From: Odobenus rosmarus divergens
Taxonomy: Eukaryota; Chordata; Mammalia; Carnivora; Odobenidae
Assembly: GCF_000321225.1 (NCBI RefSeq)
Contig: NW_004450459.1
Span: 1,446,471 to 1,510,470, forward strand
Reading direction: 5' to 3'
DNA length: 64,000 nt
Shown one piece after another: positions 49,801 to 61,800 of the stretch. The stretch's first letter is position 1. Each line of letters begins with the position of its first letter. The notes under the pieces are model-generated. The model was not told the DNA's origin and did not search any database. It worked only from the letters and a program-made list of their open reading frames with translations. The position numbers were made by a program, and so were the translations under genes.

Positions 49801-52800
49801 ACCACTGGATCAGATTCCAGTGGATCACCAATTCCATATTTGTTCACGGCTCGAACCCGGAAGATGTATTCATTTCCTTTGATAATTTTGGTGGTGGTTA
49901 TGATGCACTCTTCCAAATTTTCGGACACCATAGACCATACTACGCGGCTTGTCTCACGTTTTTCCACGATGTAGTGAGTGATTTTTGCACCACCATCAGC
50001 CGCTGGAGGGCGCCAGAGAAGGGTTATTTTTTCAGCAGTGACCGTCTTAAATTCAAGGGGGCCACCTGGAGGTCCTGGTTTGTCTGTGAACGAAAGAATA
50101 AAACAATATGTCAGTACTTTTTAAGAGGCTACTAATTTAAAATTGCTAAGTTTTGGGCAAACAAAATATGACGGCCTATAATTAGCACCTACCAAGGATC
50201 TGTACTCTGATGGTGGCTGAGGCTGAGCCCATGGCGTTCCTTAGTTTTAGTTCATAGCTTCCACTATTCAGGCGACTTGCATCTTTGATGAGTATAGATG
50301 CAAGGTCGGTGGTATTTTCGACACACACCAGTGTGCTGGTTTGTAACTCTTTATCATCTTTATACCACTCAATTGTAGGTGCAGGTTTGCCAGAAATGCC
50401 AGCTCTGAGCTTCACAGATGTACCTGCTCTGTATTTGACAACTTCTGTATATTCTAGAGGCAAATCAATTACAGGTCCACCTGTAGGAAAAACAGATGAG
50501 AAATATTTAAAAGACCACAAGGATGGAAAAAATAATTGCAACTTCAAAGTAAGGTCACTGGCTTTTATTAAGTAATATATATGTATATAGTAGTTCTAGT
50601 TTTATTTACTTACTATTTAAACTTTAAATTTTACAAGCCACGCTTTTATCCCAGATGGGGAAAAAAGGTTGTGAGGAAGCTCTGTCCTCCAGTAACACTG
50701 CAGTAATCACACAGGGACTTCAATGCCTTTGAAATGTATTTTAAAGTCTATCAGGTGTTTAATTCCAGGGACAAAATGGGATATGGTAGTGAGAACACCC
50801 TGAAGAAGCTGCATTATACATTTTCTCTCATTCTGGGTTCTCCTTTCTTTTCCTCTGACCTACTCCTATTCTTGTTATTTTCCCTTCCCAGTTCACTGAC
50901 ATCCAACTGTAGGCCGTTCACGTCTGACTCTTGAAGTCTGAATTCTTTACTCACAGAGCTCTGTGTTTCACTGGACAGATTTTCTGCCAGGCTGCTTAGA
51001 ACTTTTGAGATACAGAACTAAGTTTGACTTGCTTCACAGTCTTCCAACAGTGTCCCCAAAGCCTGATTCATAAAGAGCAGCCCTGGGATTCAGAGCATGA
51101 GAACAGGAGTGGATACTTTTGCCCAATATCAGAGAGACTCCTTCAACACAGGGAACTTTTAGAGAATGTGTTACCGGGTACCTGACCCTCATGAAATTTT
51201 AATTTTGAAACCACTGTTGAGTTGAATGTGTTCCTGATTTTCCAGAATGGCCAAGTATGTGTGTGTTAGGATGACAACAATGTAGAGAGAGTTCTAGAGT
51301 CTTTTTGAATTCCCACTCTACACTAATGAGCTGCTCCATGTTAGGGAAGTTACCTAAGCACTCTAAACCTCAGTTTTCTGTTCTACAAAATGGGCTAATG
51401 TTAGGGTTGTTAGAATTAAGGGAGAGAATTCATGAAAAATACCCAGGAAATGTTAGCTACTGCTAATACTATCATCATTAATGCCTCTCTTTGGTTTTTT
51501 ACTTATTTAAGAGGAATATTCTCTGGGCATTCAACCATGGTTTTAATTATTGACTCTGATAGTTTAAAATAGAAAAGGGAAAGCACCAACTCATACAATC
51601 AAAGAATTCTAAAAGGTTGAATTTGGAAGGGACTTTAGATATCCTGTAGTCCAAATCTCACATTTTACAATTAAGAGACCAGGAGAGATTAAAGAATTCT
51701 CCTGAGACTCCCAGCTGGTTCATATACTTTCTTCTAAATATCTAATTAAGGTGCATAGTAAAAGATATTCTATAGATTAGGACCAGAAAAAGTATGGAAA
51801 AATATTGGGTTAAATTGCTGTTGGGATTCAACATTCTAAAAATGCTTACCATAAGAATCAATGCATGTAATGGGCCCTACAACCTCAGATGGATTGCTGA
51901 CTGAACCAACGGCATTCCTAGCAAAGACACGAAATTCATACTGAGAATTCTGAGTTAAGCCAGAGACGAAGAATTGAGTCTCGATAACATTGGTGAAGCT
52001 GGCCTTGGTCCATCTGCCATCCGGAAGGTCTCGTCTCTCAACAATGTAGCCTGTAATCTTGCTTCCTCCATCGAAAGCTGGTTGTTGCCATGAAAGGCTG
52101 ACAGAGTTCTTTGAAATATCAGTGATACGGACGTTTCTTGGAGGCTCTGTGGTAATAAGAGAAAGCAGGTCAGTGGAACTTGTGTCAACATTATTTTTGT
52201 CTTGCAGAAATAAGATTTTGCATTTTTAAGTAGTCTGCATCCTCCTCCTCATGAAAAATACATACCACAGGAATCAATGGCTAGGACTGGTTCAGAAGGA
52301 TGGCTGGGTTTTCCAACACCAGCAGCATTTTCTGCATATACCCTGAATTCATAAATAAGTCCAGCACTGATTGTTGTGACTTTGAAGTGAGTTGTGCGGA
52401 TGACCAATTTGTTGGTTTTTTGCCATAAAATACTGTTTCTGTCTTTCATTTCCAGGTGATAGCCTATAACTGGACTGCCTCCATTGGACACTGGTTCATG
52501 CCAGCCCACAGTGATGCTTTCTCGAGTAACGTTAGTGACCCATGGTGTAGATGGTGGTCCAGGTGTTGCTACAAAAGAGAGAAATCCCTTAGGTTAATAC
52601 AGACACTTAAAACATTTATGTAAATGAGAACCTGGGATCTTTAAAAAGTTTGCAACTTACTGTATGGTAGTTTGACAACCACACATGCTGAATCTATGTG
52701 ATCACTGATGCCGAAGCGGTTTTCTGCCTTGATGCGGAATTGGTATTCTTCTCCTGTGGTAAGCTTCATGATTTTAATCGTGGTTCTTGCAACTGTTGTA

Positions 52801-55800
52801 GACACTTCAGTCCACACTGCAGTACTTGTCTCTCTCTTGAGTACAATGTAATTAGTAACTTGACTTCCGCCATCATACTTTGGTGGCTCCCATTTGAGAG
52901 TCACGCTTTCTTCTGTTATATCACTAATCACAACAGGGCCAGTTGGGGGACCAGGCCTGTCCAGTACAATGATGTTAATGAAAGCTTTGGTTGTTCCACT
53001 GGAGTTGGCAGCAGTGATCTCATATCTTCCAGCATCAGTGGTAACGCTTTCTTTGAGATTGATGGTCAGGTTCTCAGCAGTAACTTCAGTATTAAATCTC
53101 ATGGTTGCCTTTAGGGGGACACCATCTCTTGTTAAGGTCACTTTGGGCAGTGGTTTTCCAGAAATTGGGATGTCAACTTTAAGGTTTGAACCAGCTCTCA
53201 CATATACAGTATGACTTGGGAAATTCTTCATATCAATTTCAGGTGGTTCTGAAAAATAAGAATATGGTAGATGAGGGTGAAAAAGAGTCTCTAAAGATTA
53301 CATCAGTACAAACCATCTCAAATTTTGCTTCTAGATAAAATTTGACATACCTAGTTGTTCCTTAATAAGAACAGGAAGCAGAAGCTCTCTTGGGTCGCTC
53401 AGACCAGCTTGATTTTCAGCAAACACCCGGAAAAAGTATTCAGAATTCTCCCTCAGAGCAGAAACAATGTGATGGGTTGACTTTACCACCGCACATCTAA
53501 CCCAATTTTTCTGTCCCTTTTCTAGTGCTTCAACGACATAGTGTACAATTCTGCTTCCACCATCGTGTTCTGGCTTCAACCAGGTCAGGGAAACACTATC
53601 TCTGGATACACCTGTTACTCCAAGTTTTTCAGGTGGGCTTGGTTTTTCTAAGAAAGAAAAACATCAGAAGAAAGGGATTATTACATTTTTTTTCCCCTGT
53701 GTGTTCTTTCTGCATTGTCAAAGAAAACTTTTAAATGATGGAAACACACTTCCTTTGATTTGAGTCTCTCCTACTTTTTATATAACTAGTTTGGCTTCTG
53801 AGCTAAGCGAAGCTTCCCCAAGCTTTGTCATTACACGTCATAGTATGTCATAGCATCCAAATTCAAATTAAGTGTCAAGTGACTAGATTAAATGGTAAAA
53901 TTTATCCCAAATTTATCATGGGTATAAAAGTGAAGAATAAGATGAACAATCTAATAGGAAACTTAATCATACAATTTCTGCACACACACACTATATATAT
54001 ATGCAGTGAAATTCAGTTATATTTAAATTCAACATATATGATCTAATTCCAGCTATGTAAATTTCCGCATTTTTTTAATCAACAAAGAACTTTCTCTATT
54101 AGAGATTTCATGTTGTGCTATAGTATGAATTATTTGAGGTGTGAACCAAAAGTCTTTAAAATTAAGTGAGACTAATTAGAGTGATTCATAGTATTCTAGG
54201 AAAATTAATATGGATATATAGATGTTCTTTGTTCTTAAAACATACCTGTTATTTTTACTCCTTCCTTTGTTTCAGCTGGTACACCAACACCAAACTCATT
54301 CTCTCCAGAGACTCGGAAGTAGTAAATTGCCCCTTCTTGTAAGTTGGTGATTTTGTAGGAGAGGCGGTTACAGTTGTTGGTCACAGAGACCCATGCTTTC
54401 ATACTGGCCTCACGTTTTTCTACGTGGTAATTCTTCACTGGTGCTCCACCATCGTTTTCAGGAACATCCCAGGATAACACTGCAGTCTCTTTAGTTATAT
54501 CATGTGCAGTAATATTGGTTGGAGGACCAGGAGAATCTAAAACTTTGACAACTAAGGTCAGTGAAGCAGCATTCACAACATTCTGAATTGTTACTGTGTA
54601 TTTTCCAGAATCACTTCTGTTGGCATTTTCAATAGTAAGTGATGTACGAGAGTCTGTGGAATCAATGTAAGCTCTAGCGCAGAGGTCACTGTCTGGCTTA
54701 CTCCATAAGACACTAGGTACTGGTCTTCCCCGGAAAGGTATGGTCATGGTAAATGAGGCACCAGCCTTGACAATCAAGGTCTTCTTCATTTCACTGTCAA
54801 GATCAAATACAGGTTCTTCTTCTCTTTCTTTAGCTACTTGGGGATCGGAGCTATCACTGGGATCACTAGCACCAACCTTATTGATAGATCTTACTCTGAA
54901 AACATACTCGGCTCCTGTTGTTAGTCCACCGATGGTATATTCTGTGCCTCTTAAGTTCTGAATGGCAGTCTCCCACTCAGTTTCATCAGATTTCTTGTAT
55001 TCTACAGTGTATCCAGTTACTGGGGCCCCGCCATCAAACAAGGGCTTAACCCAGCTAATGGTTATGTTTGTCTTGCCTGAGTCCACAATTTTGGGTTTGG
55101 ATGGAGGAGATGGCAAGAACACTGGATCTTCTGCCCGAATCAAGGGAGAGGTTTCACTTGGAAGGCTCAGGCCAGCAGCATTTTCTGCGTAAACCCGGTA
55201 CTCGTATTCACATCCTTCCCGAAGTCCGGTTGATTTCACTCTCAGGTCATAAACTGGTTTCTTGTTTACACGCACCCATCGTAGGCTGTTTTTCTCTCGC
55301 CTTTCAATTATATATCCAGAGATGTCACTGCCTCCATCACTCTCTGGTCTCGACCAGCAAAGGGTCATGGACTCTTTGGTCACAGATGTAATTTCCAAAG
55401 ATGTAGGTGGACTTGGAACTGTAAATGGATCTAGTGCTTTTACTGCCATGCTCTCCAGGGGCTCACCAACACCGTATTTATTAACACCTGTTACCCTAAA
55501 GATGTATTCGTTGCCTTTGAGTAACTTGGTTACTTTACAGGATGTTGTCCTTAATTCTCCTTCACATATTGTCCATGCGAGGTGGCTTGTTTCACGTTTT
55601 TCTACAATGTAATAGTCGATATCTGCGCCACCATTTTCTTGGGGTGGTCCCCAGGAAAGCGAGCATTTCTCAGCTGTGAGGCCATTTATTTCAAGTGGTC
55701 CTGCTGGTGGGCCAGGCTTATCAAGTACCTTGCAGTTAACTGCCATGGACCGAGTTCCTGCAACATTCTTCAGTGTTAGTACATACTGCCCAGTGTCTCG

Positions 55801-58800
55801 TCGGACACAGTCTTTCACTGTTAACAAAGTATTATAGTCTGTTGAGACAATTTCTGTTCTTGCTCTTTCTTCAATTTCTACCCCATCCTTGGCCCAGGAA
55901 ATTACTGGCAGAGGTCGCCCTGCAATGTCTGCATTTATCTTAAGGACCTCTCCAGCTTTGACAACAATAACACCTCGGAACTTGACATCCATCATAATTC
56001 TTGGAGCCTCGACATCGTCTTTAACTGTAATAGGCCCAGTGGATTCAGATGGTTCACTAACTGAGTCAGCTGCATTCTTTGCAAAAACCCGGAATTCATA
56101 ACGCTGATCTTCGGTAAGTTCAGTTACTTCAAAGTATGTTTCTTGTATGTTCGTAAAATTGCACTTCAGCCACCGGCCATCTGGTAGTTCTCTACGTTCG
56201 ATAATGTATCCTGTGATCTTAGCTCCACCATCATAATGTGGTTTGGACCATTTAAGTGACACTGATTTTCTTGTGATATTGGTGACTTCAGGTTGTCCAG
56301 GAGGGTCACAGGGATCTCTTGCAGGGACTGGTTCACAAGATTTACTGCATTTACCAATTCCAGCAATGTTCTCAGCATATACACGATACTCATACATCAG
56401 TCCTTCATCAAGGCCGGAGACTTTCATTTGAGTATCAGCGATGAGGATTTTATTTGCTTTTGACCAAAGAATGCTGCTTCTCTCTTTGTATTCAAGGTGA
56501 TAGCCAATTACTTGACTTCCTCCATCATTAACTGGCACTTGCCAGCTTACAATCATGGTAGATTTTGTGGCATGCACAACTTTAGGAGTACCAGGAGGAC
56601 CTGGGGGGCTGAATGGATACTCTGCAACAACAGGTTTAGATTCACTGTAGGAGCTCTTGCCATAGCGGTTTTCTGCACAAACACGGAACTGATACTCACT
56701 TCCTGTTGTCAGACGAACTATCTTAATGGATGTTCTTGCAACTGCCTGTGAAACTACATGCCATGTGGTAGAAGTGGTTTCTCTCTTTTCAACGATGTAA
56801 TTGCTAATTTGGCAGCCACCATCATATTCTGGAGGACTCCAGGAAATTGTTACATTGTCACAGCTAACCTCATCAATATGAACAGGTCCCGGAGGCCCTG
56901 GTTTGTCAAGGACAATTACAGTTATAGGAACTGTTATGGATCCAGCACTGTTCGAAACACATAATTCATAAGTTCCAACATCTTCCCTGGAAGCTTCCTT
57001 AATAGATAGTGACGTTACAGTCTTTGAAGAAGAAACATTGACTCTTGTGGTCTCTTTAAGAATCTGACCATCCTTTTTCCAGCTTATAGTAGCTTGAGGT
57101 CTTCCTTTAAATGGAACATCAATCTTAAGTTGGTCTCTAGCCTTTATGTTGAAAGTATTGAAAGGAAGCTCGACGGAGGGCTTTATTTCGATATCTCTTG
57201 CAATTACCGGCACTCCAAGTTGTCTCGGATCACTCCTTCCTTTTTCATTGACTGCAGCTACCCTGAAGGTATACTCTTCTCCCGCAGTTAGGCCAGATAT
57301 AGTCGCTTCTAGAGTCTTAACTTGTGTGCAAGTGCTCCATTTTTCACTCCCTTTCGTCTGCATTTCAACTACATAACCAGTAATTTTGCTGCCACCATCA
57401 CTTTCTGGCTTCTCCCACTTAATTGTAGCTGTGTTACGGGTCACATCAACAAGAGTCACTCTTCCAGGTGGGAGGGGTGGTTCAGAAACTTTAACGGGTT
57501 CAGTCGTTTCAGCGGGCAAACCAATCCCATATTCATTGGAAGCCAAGACTCGGAAGTAGTAAGAACATCCCTCTTGCAGATTTTCAATTTTAAAAGTATT
57601 CTTCGTGCAATTGTTTGTAACAGTAGCATATGCTTTTCTTGTAGTTTCTCGTTTTTCAACAATGTAGTTTGTAATCTTAGCTCCACCATCAATAAGAGGG
57701 GGCTCCCAAGATAATGTCACTGAGTCTTTCTTTACTTCTCTTACATTCAAATTCACAGGGGCGCTTGGTGAGTCAAGAACTCTGACATTAACAAAAGCTG
57801 TTTTGGAGCCACTGTTATTTTCTAGGGTCAGATTATACCGACCGCTATCAAATCTGGTAACATTATCAATTACCAACATTGTGTAGGAGCTGGTCACCTC
57901 GATCTGGGCCCTCTCTGTGAGAGTGCCTTCGGCCTTTTCCCATTTAACTTCAGGTTCCGGTCGCCCTTTGATTGTGACAAATAAGCGTAAAGTAGCACTT
58001 GCCCGCAGAACAACCACCTTTCTGAGATCAGCATCAAGTTCTATTTCTGGTGGCTCTAGCCTCTCTTTAGCAACAACTGAGCCAGGTATAGTTGCAGGTT
58101 CACCTACACCTTCAGAATTGATGGCACAAATACGGAAGTTATACTCAGTATTTTCTTTAAGCTTGGTCACTGTGAACTGCCTTCCTTGTAATCCTGTCGG
58201 TGGAGTGCAGGTTGTCCATTCATCAGCAGCGGCTTCCTTGACCTCCACCACATAGCCCTTAATAGGTGCACCACCGTCATAAATTGGCTTATTCCACGCT
58301 AGGGAGACAGAAGACCTGGAAGTATCTGTCACTTTTGGATTACTTGGTGGACCTGGTGGATACAAGGCATCACATGCACGATAGAAGACAGATGGCTCAC
58401 TAGGTTCACCCACACCAGCTGCATTTTCGGCAGCAACTCTGAACTCATAGGAATGACCTTCGGTAAGGCCAGTTACTCTGAATCGGAGATCTGTTAGAGT
58501 TTTCTTGTTGCACTTCATCCATCTAATGCCTTCCTTATCTCGTTTTTCAAGAATGTAGCCCTCAATTTCGGCTCCTCCATCATCCACCGGGCGTGCCCAT
58601 GTTACTACCATAGAATCTTTGGTGATTGCTGAGGCTTCAGGTGGTGAAGGAGGACCTGGTGGCTTATACGGATTACAGGCTATAACAGGCTCAGATTCCA
58701 AGGGCTCTCCAATTCCATATTTATTCACAGCCATGACGCGGAAAATGTACTCGTTACCAGGAAGAAGTTTAGTGACTTTGTAGTTAAGCGCCTGTACCTC

Positions 58801-61800
58801 AGTTGAAACCTGGGTCCAGGAGAGTCTGCTTGTTTCTCTCTTTTCAATGATGTAATGTGAGATATTAGCACCACCGTCCTGTAAAGGTGGTTTCCATGCC
58901 AGGTAACATTTCTCAGCAGTAACTCCAGAAACCTTCAGAGGTCCTTCAGGGGGCCCTGGCCTGTCAAGTACCTTTACGGTGATTGGTATGGACTTTGTAC
59001 CACCGACATTGCTGAGTTTCAGAATATACTGTCCTCCATCAGTACGTATACAGTCTTTGACAACAAGAGTAGTTTTCTGAATAGTAGACTTAATTTCCAT
59101 CCTAGCAGTTGTTTCTTCAAGCTCTTTTCCATCTTTTGACCAAACAATATCAGGTATAGGCTTGCCGTGGATATCAGCTTCAAGGACAAAAGTCTCTCCT
59201 GCACGAACAAGGATTATATCTTTATATTTTGGATCCAGTGAGGCATTTGGTGCATCAGTTTCATCTCTGGCAGTAATGGCACCAGTGCTTTCAGATGGTT
59301 CACTGAGGTTGCCAGCTGCATTTCTTGCAATTACCCTAAATTCATATCTTTGGTCTTCTACAAGTCCACTCACCGTAAATTCAGTTTCTAATACATTGGT
59401 AAAGCTGGCTTTCATCCAGCGGCCATCAGGTAGATCTTTCTTTTCTACAATATAACCTGTTATTTTGCTACCACCATCATAGGCAGGTTTCTTCCATTTC
59501 AGTGTAACGTTGTTTCTTGTGATAACAATGGCTTCGGGGCGACCAGGTGGGTCGCATGGATCACGAGCAACAAAGCATTCTGACACTTTGCTAGGCTTGC
59601 CAATGCCAACAATATTTTCAGCAGAAACTTTGAACTCATACTCAAGGCCCTCATCAAGCCCAGTTGTTTTGAATTTGGTGTCTTGAATGGGAGTCTTATT
59701 TAATTTGACCCATAAGATGCTGTTCTTTTCTTTCTGTTCAAGATGGTAGCCAATAACTTTGCTTCCTCCATCATGAACTGGCTCATGCCACTGCACAATC
59801 ATCTGATCTTTTGAAATGGATGTCACAAAAGGAGTTCCAGGTGGCCCAGGTTCTTTAAATGGATATTGTACAATAACTGGTTTAGAATCCAGAGGGGTGC
59901 TCTTTCCATACCTGTTTTCTGCAAAAATTCTAAACTGGTACTCAGTGCCTGTTTTCAGTTTGGTTACTTTAATTGTTGTTCTCGCAACTGTTGCTGATAC
60001 CATATGCCAAGTGGTGGTAGTTGTATCTCGCTTCTCTACAATGTAGTTGCTTATCTGGCAGCCACCAGTATAGGCTGGAGGTTCCCAAGAGATGACCACA
60101 AAGTCTGCACTGACTTCGTCAAACCGAACTGGTCCAACGGGAGGTCCGGGCTTTTCCAAAACAATGATGCTGAGATTTTCTGTGGCTGTACCTGCACTGT
60201 TTGTTGCTGTTATAGTGTATTTTCCAAAGTCATCTTTATTACTGTCTTTAACATGCAGAATTGTTGAAGTGGCTGTTTCCTCAACATTTACTCTTGTTGT
60301 CTGTTTAAGAGGCTCACCATCTTTGACCCATGAAATGTTAGGTCTTGGTCGGCCAATAACTGGAATTTCAATTTTAAGATCTTCTCCAGCTTGGACGGTA
60401 TATGTGTTAAATGGTAACTTAAAACTAGGCTGTATGGTCAAGTCCTTGGCTATGACGGGAACACCAAGCACTCTTGGATCGCTTTTTCCTTTCTCGTTGT
60501 AAGCCTTGACACAGAACTGATATTCTTGTCCAGAACTCAAACCAGTAACCACTGCATTACAGACTTTGGATTCGGCCACAACACTCCATTTTTCGGTTCC
60601 TTTGGGCTGCATTTCAACAACATAACCCAAGACTCTGCTGCCACCATCATGTTCAGGTTTCTCCCAAATCAGCGATGCGCTGGTCTGGGACACGTCAGTG
60701 AGTGTCACTTTTCCTGGTGGGGAAGGAGGTTCAGCGGCTTTCACAGCATCAGCAGTTTCCGCTGGAACACCAACTCCAAATTCATTTTCAGCCATAACTC
60801 TAAAGTAGTAAATGGCTCCTTCTGTAAGATTCTCAACTTTAAAGCTTGTTTTGCTGCATTTATTACTCACGTTAGCATATGCTTTTCTGGTTGACTCACG
60901 TTTGTCAATAACATAGTTCTTCACTTTTGAACCCCCATCAGTGATGGGTGGTTCCCATACCAGCAGGACAGAATCTTTTTTCACTTCGTTGACTGCCAAA
61001 TTCTGTGGCGGTCCTGGGGTGTCAAGGACTTTCACAGTTACAAAAGCAGATTTAGATCCACTGCTGTTTTCCAGCTTGAGAATGTATTTTCCAGCATCAT
61101 TTCTATCACAGTTATCTATTGATAGTTGGGTGTAGTTTACTCCCTTTTCAATTTGGACCTTATCTGTGAATTCACCTTCCTCTCGAGACCAGGTGATGTC
61201 AGGTGTTGGGCGACCTTTGAATGGAATGTGAATTCTGGCAGATCCACCAGCTCTTACAACTATTCCTTTCCTTAATTCAGAGTCAAGGTCAAGTTCAGGT
61301 GCTTCAAGTTTATCTTCTGGTTTCACAGCACCAGGAATTGATGTAGTCTCACCTAAGCCAGCTTTATTGAGGGCAGAGACTCGTATTTTGTACTCTTGGT
61401 GCTCAGTGAGTTTTGAAATTTCAAATCGAGTGGCTCTCAGGCCAGTCTGTGGAGTAACTATTTGCCATTCTTCTTCATCTGCTTTACAGATTTCTACTAC
61501 ATATCCTAGGATCTCACTGCCACCATCATAGATGGGCTTACCCCAGGCAAGTGTAATTGAATTTTTAGTGGTGTCTACAACGTGTGCATTGGTGGGTGGG
61601 CCAGGTTTGAACACAGGATCACAAGCCTTATAATAAACTGTAGCTGGACTTGGTTCTCCAACTCCAGCAGCATTTTCTGCAGAGACTCTGAATTCGTACT
61701 CATGATCTTCTGTTAATCCTGTTACTCTTAGACGCAAATCTGTAATGCGGCGTTTATTACATTTTATCCACCTAATGCCACTTCTGTCTCTTTTCTCTAC

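Noticed and set aside
54235..54245. TTN exon 326 frame continuing to a stop at 54,235
   Set aside because: This is read-through into the intron after the ACAG|GTATGT donor. It is not a true C-terminus.
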